In this document: positions 54,412-63,076 of the stretch, piece by piece
Layout of the letters: every line of letters begins with the position of its first letter
Position numbering within the stretch: the first letter of the stretch is position 1
Notes under the pieces: generated by a model
The model's database searches: none
Told to the model about the DNA's origin: nothing
What the model saw: only the letters and a program-made list of their open reading frames with translations
Translations under genes and position numbers: made by a program
Source of the DNA: Cohaesibacter gelatinilyticus
GTDB lineage: Bacteria > Pseudomonadota > Alphaproteobacteria > Rhizobiales > Cohaesibacteraceae
Direction of reading: 5' to 3'
Length of the DNA: 64,000 bases
Assembly: GCF_900215605.1 (NCBI RefSeq)
Contig: NZ_OBEL01000001.1
Location: forward strand, 2,135,052 to 2,199,051

Positions 54412-55488
54412 TCAATCAAGGATAATACCATTCTGAGACCATAAAAGCACTTTTGCATGGGCTTCTTCAACACTCATCTGTCGATATTGCTTCAGAATTG
54501 CGATGCATTGGTTGCGAGATAAACGCAACTTCCACGGGCCACAACACAAAAGCTCGCTCACCAAACGATCTGAAAACCGCATGACCTTGAACAGGCACAA
54601 AACCTGTTCCCAATGCAGCGAAGACATCATCCGCGCGATAATCTTGTAGGAAATACCGGACATCAGGGCGATACCACATATCACATCAGCAAACTGATCA
54701 TGTCCTGCATAGCGAAGAAGACTGGTTTCATTCAATCGGGATTTTTTCTCCAGATCCTTCGCCCGCACGGCAGATGCCTCGAATTTGTAGCGAGCCAGAT
54801 ACGGATCCAGTGAAAGATCCAGTTTGTCTGGCGGAATTCGGGCTTCCAAATCTCGCATGATCTCAGTCAAATTCAATTCTTGTGCCAATGGGCTAGTAGG
54901 ATTTTTCACCAGTCGCAATTGATCATGTTGGGCCTGACGTTGTTTCAGGCTTTCCGCCATCTTCGCATCATTGGCCGCCATTTGCCGCAAGAACGCCATT
55001 CCTTTTTGAGAGATCTGCGCCCGACCATTCGCCGCCAACTGCATCAATACCGGTCCATGAGCATAGTGGATCAACAAATCGGTTACTTTCGCAGACAAAT
55101 CCTTGCGACAGGAAATCGCCAACATATGATCGGCCCCGCGTTCATCGCTTACATCGAGCAAATCCTGATCACTCAAAACAGGAGATTTACGCAAAACCGG
55201 TCCGGCAACTCTGATAACATCGAACGCAAAGCGTCGCATCAGACCATAGGGAGCATTTTGCAACATACATAACTTGTTCGATGCAAAGGCACGTCCATCA
55301 ACATCAACGACGTCTGCCAAACGCTGCAAAACAACATCATAAGTGTAAATCTGTTCATCGGTGCAGTGCTCGGAAGTCAGCGCAAACAAGCTCGATACAT
55401 GACGAACCAGTTCGTCACTCTTCCCACGTCCGCTTTCACCGTCCAACAATTTCATATCGACCAATTCGGTCTTAAGTGCTGCATACAT
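54412..55488 (-). CDS. DUF2336 protein
   Basis: 358 residues from ATG 55488, with GAGGTAGAAC upstream. All-helical, HEAT-like composition with the DUF2336 pattern: ELVRHVSSLFALTSEHCTDE, YDVVLQRLADVVDVDGRAF, MRRFAFDVIRVAGPVLRKSP and SISKNRC-type basic helices (LSRNQCIAILKQYRQM) near the end. DUF2336 proteins are frequent in Hyphomicrobiales and are not characterised. Cytoplasmic; no membrane segment or signal. Confidence 0.85.
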   Translation of the reverse strand: MYAALKTELVDMKLLDGESGRGKSDELVRHVSSLFALTSEHCTDEQIYTYDVVLQRLADVVDVDGRAFASNKLCMLQNAPYGLMRRFAFDVIRVAGPVLRKSPVLSDQDLLDVSDERGADHMLAISCRKDLSAKVTDLLIHYAHGPVLMQLAANGRAQISQKGMAFLRQMAANDAKMAESLKQRQAQHDQLRLVKNPTSPLAQELNLTEIMRDLEARIPPDKLDLSLDPYLARYKFEASAVRAKDLEKKSRLNETSLLRYAGHDQFADVICGIALMSGISYKIIARMMSSLHWEQVLCLFKVMRFSDRLVSELLCCGPWKLRLSRNQCIAILKQYRQMSVEEAHAKVLLWSQNGIILD

Positions 55489-55670
55489 AGTTCTACCTCG
55501 GTAAATCCACGAGACCCACCAGCTTTTCAAGACAGGATAGATTGAGAATAAACGTCACATCTGTAGAATTGACTAAACACAACAGCCAGCTTTTATGATA
55601 ATACCTTGAAAAGATAGCTAAAATTTACTTCAAACTTGAACAATCCACTCAGTCAGCAGGATATTAGATC

Positions 55671-56180
55671 ATGCCCGTGCGCCCCGGAGAACTAGAGCTT
55701 GATGCCAATTGCCTGACCCAGGACGCCTGGCTCAGTTTCATTGGTCACATCGAAACACCTTTCCAAACCCGCGCAGATTGCCCTCGCAATGGCAGAAAAA
55801 CCGATGAAATCGCTTATGTGCATGTGAAAGAAGAGTTCAGGCCAGCGCTGAAATCACTTGAGACCTGCAGCCATGTCATTGTTTTCTATTGGATGCACGA
55901 GGCCATGCGCACCCTCGTTCAACAGCGTCCGAAATTTGCCGAAAGTATCCATGGAACCTTCGCGTTGCGCTCTCCCAATAGACCAAATCCGATCTCAATT
56001 TCTGTTGTGGAATTGCTGGATGTTCTGCCGGATCGATTGAAAATTCGCTATATCGACTGCCTTGATGGCACACCGTTACTGGATATCAAACCTTATTTTC
56101 ATCAGACGGATGCAATCCCACAAGCCGAAGTCGGGTGGCATGCATCTGAAGTGAAAGAAGAAGAAAAAATCAAAATCTGA
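55671..56180 (+). CDS. trmO: tRNA (t6A37) N6-methyltransferase TrmO (TsaA/UPF0066 family)
   Basis: 169 residues. The TsaA/YaeB signature is clear: SFIGHIETPFQTRADCPRNG, SHVIVFYWMH and the strictly conserved GTFALRSPNRPNPISISVVE, then DCLDGTPLLDIKPYF. The fold is a beta-barrel SAM-dependent methyltransferase that methylates threonylcarbamoyl-adenosine 37 of tRNA-Thr in E. coli. Here it lacks the longer C-terminal extension of the E. coli protein, as do many family members. It is followed by a small AT-rich hairpin and then a GNAT gene. Confidence 0.88.
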   Translation: MPVRPGELELDANCLTQDAWLSFIGHIETPFQTRADCPRNGRKTDEIAYVHVKEEFRPALKSLETCSHVIVFYWMHEAMRTLVQQRPKFAESIHGTFALRSPNRPNPISISVVELLDVLPDRLKIRYIDCLDGTPLLDIKPYFHQTDAIPQAEVGWHASEVKEEEKIKI

Positions 56181-56311
56181 TATTTCCCAGAACAAAAAAT
56201 TAGTAGCCTCATTTTTTATTAAATGAAGCTGATTTGGCTCTGTCAGGCTGAACGCATCTCCCCTATCCTGCCCATTCCACATGCTCAAAGAACAGACCAT
56301 TGAGGTGAGAG

Positions 56312-56803
56312 ATGGCTATCTCAGCAGAGACACCAAGCATCATATATCGCCGTTCCAAGGCTAACGATAGAGCAGCAGTATTCTCTCTCATATCAGCCTC
56401 TACCCGTGACTTGGCGCCGATCCCCTATTCACAAGAAGTTGTGGATAGCTGGATGCATGGCCGCACTATTGAAGACTATCGATCTGATTGTGAAGAAGGC
56501 CTCATCTGGATTGCCGAAATCGATGAACAAGCCATCGGGTTTTCCCATGGCGAGCCAGGTGAAGTGAAACGACTATTTGTCGATGCAGACTTCACAGGAT
56601 ATGGCGTTGGGGCAGCTCTCATGAAACTCGCACTTGAGGATGCCCGCTCCAACGGCACCCATGAAGTCATCATCGAGGCAACCCTCAACGCCGTACCATT
56701 TTATAAGAAGTGGGGATTTATCGAGATTGGAGATGGTATGTTTCCTGGTCGGGAAAATCTTCCTCCCATTAAAATCATAAGATTGAAAGCCAGTTTCTCT
56801 TGA
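56312..56803 (+). CDS. GNAT-family N-acetyltransferase
   Basis: 163 residues. It has the GNAT fold with IYRRSKANDRAAVFSLISAS at the start, the acetyl-CoA loop VKRLFVDADFTGYGVGAALM (Gly-x-Gly-x-Gly/Ala type) and IEATLNAVPFYKKWGFIEIG near the end. The FSHGEPGEVKRLFV segment is typical of YafP-like members. The acceptor substrate is unknown. Transcribed alone, convergent with the GFA remnant. Confidence 0.88.
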   Translation: MAISAETPSIIYRRSKANDRAAVFSLISASTRDLAPIPYSQEVVDSWMHGRTIEDYRSDCEEGLIWIAEIDEQAIGFSHGEPGEVKRLFVDADFTGYGVGAALMKLALEDARSNGTHEVIIEATLNAVPFYKKWGFIEIGDGMFPGRENLPPIKIIRLKASFS

Positions 56804-56840
56804 GAAGTTGATTTCAGATCAAGCAGGTCACTCGCCTACC

Positions 56841-57131
56841 TTATTCAGGGACAGGTGGATGCCCCTCTGACTGCGATGCATCATCGCAAATCTCGTGCCA
56901 GGACGGTTTCTCCGAGACAAACTCGTGGAACTGGTTTCAAACGGCAAACTCACCATCCAGCGCATTGGCCCCGATTGGAAAGCTTTCATCGTCAGACAAA
57001 ATTTCACCCAGCGATGTTCCACATTGCTTGCAAAAGCAGCGACCATATTTATAAGGCAGAGCCGGTTTGTAAAGTATCACATGCTCCTTACCACTTTGCC
57101 ACTCCAGATCCTGCTTCTTGATAAAAACAAT
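56841..57131 (-). pseudogene. Remnant of a GFA-family (glutathione-dependent formaldehyde-activating-like) gene
   Basis: Reading the minus strand in one frame from 57131 gives KKQDLEWQSGKEHVILYKPA, then the zinc-binding CFCKQCGTSLGEI, then an in-frame TGA (56937-56939). The family-like end FHEFVSEKPSWHEICDDA and a natural TAA (56841-56843) follow the TGA. The N-terminal half with the first Cys-x-Cys motifs is missing, being replaced by unrelated sequence next to the ettA terminator. A nonsense codon plus an N-terminal truncation indicate a dead gene. Confidence 0.8.
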
Positions 57132-57187
57132 CCGAGAACAAATATATAGAAACAACCCAATAGACGCTCCACGTTTTAGAATCGCAA

Positions 57188-57219
57188 CAAAAAACCCCAC
57201 TCAAATGAGCGGGGCTTTT
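57188..57219 (-). terminator. Rho-independent terminator of ettA
   Basis: CCCCACTCA and TGAGCGGGG pair with one mismatch, flanked by A and T runs. On the minus strand it ends in a T run 30 bases beyond the ettA stop. Confidence 0.8.
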
Positions 57220-57249
57220 CCAAATCAAATTCTCAGATAAAATCTGAAC

Positions 57250-58902
57250 TCAGCGACTGAAAGGCTTGTATTTCACACGCTTTGGATTGGCTGCATCCGG
57301 TCCTAGACGACGAATCTTGTCCTGTTCATAGTCCTCGAAGTTACCTTCGAACCATTCAACATGGCTATCACCTTCAAAGGCAAGAATATGCGTGGCCAGA
57401 CGGTCAAGGAACATGCGATCATGGCTGATGACCACGGCACAACCTGCAAAATCCTCAAGAGCATCTTCAAGTGCTGCAAGAGTTTCGGTATCCAGATCGT
57501 TGGTGGGCTCATCGAGCAGCAACACGTTGGCGCCAGATTTCAAAATCTTGGCCAGATGCACACGGTTCCGCTGACCACCAGACAGGGAACCAACCTTCTG
57601 TTGCTGATCACCGCCTTTGAAATTGAAGGCAGAGCAATAAGCACGGCTATTCATCTCACGCTTGCCCAGCTTGATGATGTCATCCCCTTCGGAAATTTCT
57701 TCCCAAACATTCTTGTTGCCATCCAGAGCATCACGAGACTGATCAACAAAGCCCAACTGCACAGTTGAACCAAGCGTCACATTTCCCTCATCAGGCTGCT
57801 CATCGCCTGTCAGCATCTTGAACAGGGTGGATTTCCCAACACCGTTTGGACCGATCACTCCGACAATGCCACCTGGTGGCAGGTTGAAATCCAACCCATC
57901 AATCAGCATCCGATCACCAAAGCCCTTTTTGAGGCCTTCAACCTTGATGACCACATCACCAAGACGTTCGCCAGCTGGAATGATGATCTGAGCGGTTCCA
58001 GGCGCACGTTCTTCATTGCGCTTGAGCAACTCGTCATAAGACTTGATACGAGCCTTGGATTTGGTTTGACGTGCTTTGGGGCTTGCCGCCATCCACTCTT
58101 TCTCACGAGCAAGCGCACGCTGACGAGAGGCCTCTTCGCGGCCTTCCTGGGCCATACGCTTGGCCTTGGCATCAAGGTAGGCAGAATAGTTGCCTTCATA
58201 AGGAATGCCTGAACCACGATCAAGCTCAAGAATCCAGCCGGTAACATTGTCGAGGAAATAGCGATCGTGGGTAATGATCAAGACAGAGCCTTTGAATTCA
58301 CGCAGATGCTTCTCAAGCCAATGAACGGTCTCAGCGTCCAAATGGTTGGTCGGCTCATCAAGCAGCAACAAATCAGGCTCAGCCAACAGCAATTTGCAAA
58401 GCGCCACGCGGCGCTTCTCACCACCAGAGAGAACGGAGACATCAGCATCAGATGGAGGGCAACGCAGAGCGTCCATTGCCATCTCAACCTGGCTCTCCAA
58501 ATCCCAAAGATTTTGAGAATCGATGATATCCTGAAGCTTCGCACCTTCTTCGGCGGTTTCATCAGAGTAATTCATCATCAATTCGTTATAGCGATCCAGA
58601 ATGGCCTGCTTCTCAGCAACCCCTTCCATCACATTGCCCAGCACATCCTTGCTCTCATCAAGAACAGGCTCCTGCGGCAAATAACCTATTTTTGCGCCCT
58701 CCGCGGCCCAAGCTTCACCGGTAAATTCGTTATCCAGCCCGGCCATGATACGCAGGATGGTGGATTTACCAGCGCCGTTAGGGCCGAGAATGCCGATTTT
58801 TGCATCCGGGTAGAAAGACAGGTGGATATTATCCAACACCTTCTTGCCACCGGTATAGGTCTTGGACAGACCATGCATGTGATAAATAAACTGTCTTGCC
58901 AT
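57250..58902 (-). CDS. ettA: Energy-dependent translational throttle ABC-F protein EttA
   Basis: 550 residues from ATG 58902 (MARQFIYHMHGLSKTY, the usual EttA start); an ATG six codons upstream is possible. It has two ABC domains with Walker A GPNGAGKST and GPNGVGKST, signatures LSGGEKRRVALCK and LSGGQRNRVHLAK, and Walker B LLLLDEPTNHLD and VLLLDEPTNDLD, separated by the linker rich in Lys/Arg (about 240-300). There are no membrane helices, as expected for ABC-F factors that act on the ribosomal E site. Housekeeping; monocistronic with a terminator. Confidence 0.96.
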   Translation of the reverse strand: MARQFIYHMHGLSKTYTGGKKVLDNIHLSFYPDAKIGILGPNGAGKSTILRIMAGLDNEFTGEAWAAEGAKIGYLPQEPVLDESKDVLGNVMEGVAEKQAILDRYNELMMNYSDETAEEGAKLQDIIDSQNLWDLESQVEMAMDALRCPPSDADVSVLSGGEKRRVALCKLLLAEPDLLLLDEPTNHLDAETVHWLEKHLREFKGSVLIITHDRYFLDNVTGWILELDRGSGIPYEGNYSAYLDAKAKRMAQEGREEASRQRALAREKEWMAASPKARQTKSKARIKSYDELLKRNEERAPGTAQIIIPAGERLGDVVIKVEGLKKGFGDRMLIDGLDFNLPPGGIVGVIGPNGVGKSTLFKMLTGDEQPDEGNVTLGSTVQLGFVDQSRDALDGNKNVWEEISEGDDIIKLGKREMNSRAYCSAFNFKGGDQQQKVGSLSGGQRNRVHLAKILKSGANVLLLDEPTNDLDTETLAALEDALEDFAGCAVVISHDRMFLDRLATHILAFEGDSHVEWFEGNFEDYEQDKIRRLGPDAANPKRVKYKPFSR

Positions 58903-59023
58903 GAAATTGCCGTCACTCATGTAAAAGTGGAAAATCGCGTTTGGCCCGTTTTATTGAAAGCGAAGGCCCTGTTCAATCCCTTTGTTGTCTGCAGACAAGC
59001 ACGACAACAGAATTTGCCCTATT

Positions 59024-59752
59024 TTACAGCAAAACAGGCTCTGACAGGCAGGCCCAATCGATGGGTTCTCGATTTTTACTGATGAGAAACTCATTCGCGC
59101 GACCAAAGCAACCGGACCCAAGAAACGCTTCGAAATCCGATCCAGCCTTTCGCGCACCCAACGGACTGGGGTGAGATGTACGGATCACGAGATGACGGCT
59201 TTCATCGACATCCTTTGTCAAAGCGTGGCTATGCTTGCCCCATGAGAGAAAACAAACGGGCTCTGATTTCTCATTGATCAGATCAAGCACGGCTCGGGTA
59301 AATCCCTCCCAACCTTTCTTCGCATGGCTTGCGGCCTCACCCTGCCTAACCGTCAGAACAGAGTTCAACATCAAGACGCCTTGCTCCGCCCAGCCACGCA
59401 GATCACCATGGTTGGGTTTGAGCAAACCACAATCCTCAGCAAGCTCCTTATAGATGTTGTTCAGAGAGCGCGGTGGCTTCACACCCGGTGCCACCGAAAA
59501 TGATAGGCCCATGGCATGAGGGATTGCATCCTCCAGACCCGGATAAGGGTCTTGACCCGTTATGACGACCTTCACGTCTTTCAGGGATGTCATGCGCAGG
59601 GCATTCAGCCTTTGGCCTGCAACAGGGAGGATTTGCGCATTTTGCTCCTCTATATTCAGAAAATCCTGAAGCTTGGCAAGCGTATCATACTGATCGCTTA
59701 AAGCCTCATTCCAATCACCGCACTGCGCCAATTCCTGCCTCAGATCCGCCAT
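59024..59752 (-). CDS. ung: Uracil-DNA glycosylase (family 1 UNG)
   Basis: Removes uracil from DNA. 242 residues from ATG 59752; the longer upstream frame is not typical. The water-activating loop is VVITGQDPYPGLEDAIPHAM, with Pro where E. coli has His after GQDPY. MLNSVLTVRQGEAASHAKKG and PVCFLSWGKHSHALTK follow. The leucine-loop motif is RTSHPSPLGARKAGSDF, with the catalytic His. The replacement is the only notable deviation; the remaining core is complete. It lies 103 bases upstream of ettA's position on the map and is separately transcribed. Confidence 0.92.
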   Translation of the reverse strand: MADLRQELAQCGDWNEALSDQYDTLAKLQDFLNIEEQNAQILPVAGQRLNALRMTSLKDVKVVITGQDPYPGLEDAIPHAMGLSFSVAPGVKPPRSLNNIYKELAEDCGLLKPNHGDLRGWAEQGVLMLNSVLTVRQGEAASHAKKGWEGFTRAVLDLINEKSEPVCFLSWGKHSHALTKDVDESRHLVIRTSHPSPLGARKAGSDFEAFLGSGCFGRANEFLISKNREPIDWACLSEPVLL

Positions 59753-59827
59753 TGACCTCGTCCTCACATCATATGGTATGCACCACACAAACCTGAGCAT
59801 GAGGCCAAAGTCAAAGCTTCAAAGCAA

Positions 59828-60526
59828 TTAGTCAGCCATATCGAACAACAAAATGTCGCTTGGCTCATTTGCTTTTATGACGAGTTTACTTTCATCAATG
59901 ATCGCAGCCCCATCTCCTTGCCCAAGATCCACGCCATTCAAACGAACAGATCCTTGGGCTATTTGAAGCCAAGCCTTCCGGCCACTCACCAACTCATGAA
60001 TGACTTCAACGCCTTCATCCAGCACACTGGCGTAGAGCGACACATCCTGATGAATATCCAAGGATCCATCTCGTGCGTCGGGAGAGGCAATCAATGCCAA
60101 TCTGTTCTTGCGTTGATCGCCAAAATGCCGGTCTTCATATCCGGGTTGCAAACCAATCTCGGATGGTTCAATCCAGATCTGTAACAAATGGGTTTGGTTA
60201 TCTTGAAGGTGATTGAACTCACTGTGACGAATGCCTCGCCCTGCCCTCATTCTTTGCACATCACCTGGCCGCAAGACAGATCCGGAACCAAGACTATCCT
60301 TATGCTCCAATGCGCCTTCCAGAATATAAGTGATGATCTCCATATTCTTGTGCCCGTGGGTATCAAAACCAGCTGAAGCCGCAATCCGATCTTCGTTGAT
60401 CACGCGCAGGGAACCAAAGCCCATGTGCTTGGGATCCCAATATTCTCCAAATGAAAAACTGTGCTTTGCCTGAAGCCAGCCAAAATCTGCCATACCACGA
60501 TCTTGAGACAACCGAACATCAATCAT
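59828..60526 (-). CDS. Pirin-family protein (YhaK type)
   Basis: 232 residues from ATG 60526, with GGAGA seven bases upstream; the upstream extension of the frame is non-coding. Bicupin with metal ligands in AGFDTHGHKNMEIITYILEG (His-x-His, Glu later) and RMRAGRGIRHSEFNH. QIWIEPSEIGLQPGYEDRHF is a family block. Members include quercetin 2,3-dioxygenases and redox-responsive proteins. It diverges from a LysR gene that probably controls it. Confidence 0.92.
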   Translation of the reverse strand: MIDVRLSQDRGMADFGWLQAKHSFSFGEYWDPKHMGFGSLRVINEDRIAASAGFDTHGHKNMEIITYILEGALEHKDSLGSGSVLRPGDVQRMRAGRGIRHSEFNHLQDNQTHLLQIWIEPSEIGLQPGYEDRHFGDQRKNRLALIASPDARDGSLDIHQDVSLYASVLDEGVEVIHELVSGRKAWLQIAQGSVRLNGVDLGQGDGAAIIDESKLVIKANEPSDILLFDMAD

Positions 60527-60630
60527 GATTTTTCTCCAATCTCTACAGACCCGCATACATTGAGCGAAAGGTCTGGACATTTCTGTTGTCTTAAAAATAA
60601 TATGATGCAAAACAGGCAACAAGTGGAGAC

Positions 60631-60666
60631 AATTCGACAATATATGTTCAATATTTGACACGAATT
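60631..60666. promoter_or_regulatory. Inverted repeat between pirin and LysR genes
   Basis: AATTCG (60631-60636) and CGAATT (60661-60666) are inverted copies, with a looser inner pair around CAATAT/ATATTTG. It lies 25 bases from the LysR start, where a LysR-type binding box is expected. Confidence 0.35.
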
Positions 60667-60691
60667 TTGAAAACAATAGGACAACGATCGA

Positions 60692-61624
60692 ATGGATAAG
60701 CTGGTTAAGCTACAGCTTTTTGCAAAGGTAGTGGAGACACATTCCTTCACGACTGCCGCCAATCTGTTGGGTATATCCCGTACAACTGCAAGCAAGGCAA
60801 TTGCGGAATTGGAGCAGGATCTGAAAACCAGTTTGCTACATCGCTCCACCCGTCACATCAGCCCGACCGAGTCAGGTGCGGAATATTACACCCGTATTCA
60901 GTCCATTCTCTCTGATTTGCAAGAAGCCGATGAAGCGGTGCAATCCCTGACGGGTCAGGCACGTGGGCTGATCCGCATCAATATGCCCCTCTCCTTTGGT
61001 ATTCGACATATCGGAGATGCCTTGACAGATTTCATGGTTTCGCATCCTGCATTGAAAATCGAAACCCATCTGACTGATCGTTTTGTCGATCCTATTCAGG
61101 AAGGCTATGATCTGACGCTGCGGATCGCGGATCTGGAAGATTCGGCATTGATGAGCCGAAAACTTGCCCCCATCCATCGAGTTGTCTGTACCTCTCCTGA
61201 CTATTTGGCAAAGAATGGCACGCCCCAATCACCAAAGGATCTAGGCACACATAATTGCCTTCACTATGGAAATCTCGCCACAGGCACCCTATGGCATTTC
61301 TCCAACGAGAAAGATCAGCAATCGGTCCGGATCAATGGCATCCTTTGCTCCAATAATGCCGAGATCCTGAGGTTGGCCGCCATCAAAGGTCAGGGTATCG
61401 TCTTTTTACCGACAGTTCTGGTAGCTGATGACATCGCAGCAGGGGCTCTCGTTCCGCTCCTCTGCAGCTACCCAATTTCGCCGGTGGCTCTTTATGCACT
61501 CTATTCTCCGACCAAACATCAAAGCACCAAGCTTCGCCTGCTGATCGATTTTCTGGCAAAATACTTTACCGACATGGGTTCCACCGTCACGACCTTGCCT
61601 GGGAACGAGCTCATCCAATCTTGA
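60692..61624 (+). CDS. LysR-family regulator (pirin-linked)
   Basis: 310 residues. The N-terminal winged HTH is in LQLFAKVVETHSFTTAANLL, GISRTTASKAIAELEQDL and LLHRSTRHISPTESG. The C-terminal substrate-binding domain is about 92-300, with GLIRINMPLSFGIRHIGDAL. It resembles the LTTR subgroup that controls adjacent reductase or oxygenase genes. Divergent from the pirin gene across 165 bases, with an inverted repeat between them. Confidence 0.93.
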   Translation: MDKLVKLQLFAKVVETHSFTTAANLLGISRTTASKAIAELEQDLKTSLLHRSTRHISPTESGAEYYTRIQSILSDLQEADEAVQSLTGQARGLIRINMPLSFGIRHIGDALTDFMVSHPALKIETHLTDRFVDPIQEGYDLTLRIADLEDSALMSRKLAPIHRVVCTSPDYLAKNGTPQSPKDLGTHNCLHYGNLATGTLWHFSNEKDQQSVRINGILCSNNAEILRLAAIKGQGIVFLPTVLVADDIAAGALVPLLCSYPISPVALYALYSPTKHQSTKLRLLIDFLAKYFTDMGSTVTTLPGNELIQS

Positions 61625-61685
61625 TCACAAAAAATCATCGTCCGCTCTTCAAGAAGGAAAGAAATTGAGTGTGCGTTTTCTCACT

Positions 61686-62000
61686 TCAAGTGAAATTTAC
61701 TGAACCTGACTCTTGATAAGGCGTCAGAACTTCTATCTTCAAGCTACTCATATCGATCAATGCCATGAGGTTATGCAGTGAAGGTTTGTTGGCCATCAAA
61801 TCGTTTGAGTTATCAGCATCTTCCTTGCTGTCCCAATAATAGATATCCATCCACAAACCTTCATCATCTTTTGAAAGCGACTGGTATCTAAATCCGGGAA
61901 GCGTTTCAAGATCGGGAACCATTGCCTGAACAGCATCAATCATTTTTTGATCTGCAACATCTGAAGCTGCTTTCCAACTCACTATCTCAACAACATACAT
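61686..62000 (-). CDS. ABM-like dimeric alpha/beta-barrel protein
   Basis: 104 residues from ATG 62000, with GGGTGA upstream; the longer frame up to 62117 would overlap the divergent LysR start and is rejected. The sequence YVVEIVSWKAASDVADQKMI, PDLETLPGFRYQSLSKDD and WMDIYYWDSKEDADNSNDLM has the pattern of ABM/YgiN-like small monooxygenase folds. Such proteins act as heme-free oxygenases or stress factors. The function here is unknown. It diverges from a second LysR gene. Confidence 0.75.
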   Translation of the reverse strand: MYVVEIVSWKAASDVADQKMIDAVQAMVPDLETLPGFRYQSLSKDDEGLWMDIYYWDSKEDADNSNDLMANKPSLHNLMALIDMSSLKIEVLTPYQESGSVNFT

Positions 62001-62107
62001 CTCGTCACCCTTTTGGTTCATATGGAAATTATGACGCATCATATTGCGTGATGAAATAAGAACAATTATCATAATCAAGAAGTATTTATTCTCATTTTGG
62101 AACGAAT

Positions 62108-62980
62108 ATGGACTCATTTCAGCGCGCCCTGATTTTTAAAGCAGTTATAGAAAATGGCACGATGGCAGCAGCTGCACGTATCATGAATGTCAGCCCGTCT
62201 GTTATCAGCAAACGAGTCGCCGAACTTGAAGCTGAGATGGGAGTACAATTGTTAAGACGAACGACTCGTCGCATTACTCTGACCGAAGCGGGAAACAATT
62301 TTTACCAGCGCATGATTTCCCTGCATGGCCAATGGCAAACCTTATTGGATGAAACACAAGATTTGGGGCAAAATCCTCGTGGCCGTCTGATACTCGCGGC
62401 TCCCTCCCCCTTATTGAATAGGGTTTTACTGCCTGTGCTTGGGCCATTTCTGAGGGCAAACCCGGGTATTGATATCGAATTGAAATCTACGACGCACGCA
62501 GCATTGCCATTAGCAGGTGTTGATCTCTCTCTAGCCCGGAAAATTGATAACTTTGATTCCATCGCTTATGTGGGACAGCGGTTATGTCGATATTACAATC
62601 AGCTTTTTGCCAGCCCTGCTTATCTGGCAGAAACCATATCATTGACCGAAGGCAATGACCTTCGATCACATAAATGCTTGTTATATGGCGAAAATACCAA
62701 GACAACGACCTGGTCCTTTGATTGTGAAACCAAAATCGATGTTACCGGACAACTTTCAAGCAACAATACAGAAGCCTTGATTGCCGCAGCTTGCCAAGGG
62801 CAAGGGATTGTCTATGTTCCGGAGCTGATTATTCAAGAGGAAATCAAAAGAGGTGAATTGGTTCCTGTTCTCAGCGATTTTAAAAGCAAACCTTTTGAAA
62901 TGTGGTTTTATTATCAGAAGCTCGATTTTGTTCCGTTGAAACTTCGCGTGCTGATTGATTTTCTAAAGAAGCAATGGTGA
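62108..62980 (+). CDS. LysR-family regulator (ABM-linked)
   Basis: 290 residues. The DNA-binding domain is in FQRALIFKAVIENGTMAAAA, IMNVSPSVISKRVAELEAEM and LLRRTTRRITLTEAGNNF. The C-terminal domain starts near GRLILAAPSPLLNRVLL. It belongs to the same broad LTTR subgroup as the LysR at 60692, and both sit next to a small enzyme gene on the opposite strand, so a local duplication is possible. It probably controls the ABM-like gene. Confidence 0.92.
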   Translation: MDSFQRALIFKAVIENGTMAAAARIMNVSPSVISKRVAELEAEMGVQLLRRTTRRITLTEAGNNFYQRMISLHGQWQTLLDETQDLGQNPRGRLILAAPSPLLNRVLLPVLGPFLRANPGIDIELKSTTHAALPLAGVDLSLARKIDNFDSIAYVGQRLCRYYNQLFASPAYLAETISLTEGNDLRSHKCLLYGENTKTTTWSFDCETKIDVTGQLSSNNTEALIAAACQGQGIVYVPELIIQEEIKRGELVPVLSDFKSKPFEMWFYYQKLDFVPLKLRVLIDFLKKQW

Positions 62981-63076
62981 GAACCAGATTGACAAAACCC
63001 GCCTGAACAGGAACACCCCAAAAAACGGGAGCAGGCCCAATATAGCCGCATCCCCAAACAGTTGCGAGATCCCGAC

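Noticed and set aside
56206..56231. AT-rich hairpin after trmO as a terminator
   Set aside because: Weak stem with mismatches and no T run after it on the plus strand.
58267..59082. 271-codon open frame on the plus strand across the 5' part of ettA
   Set aside because: Antisense to conserved ABC motifs; no recognisable domain.
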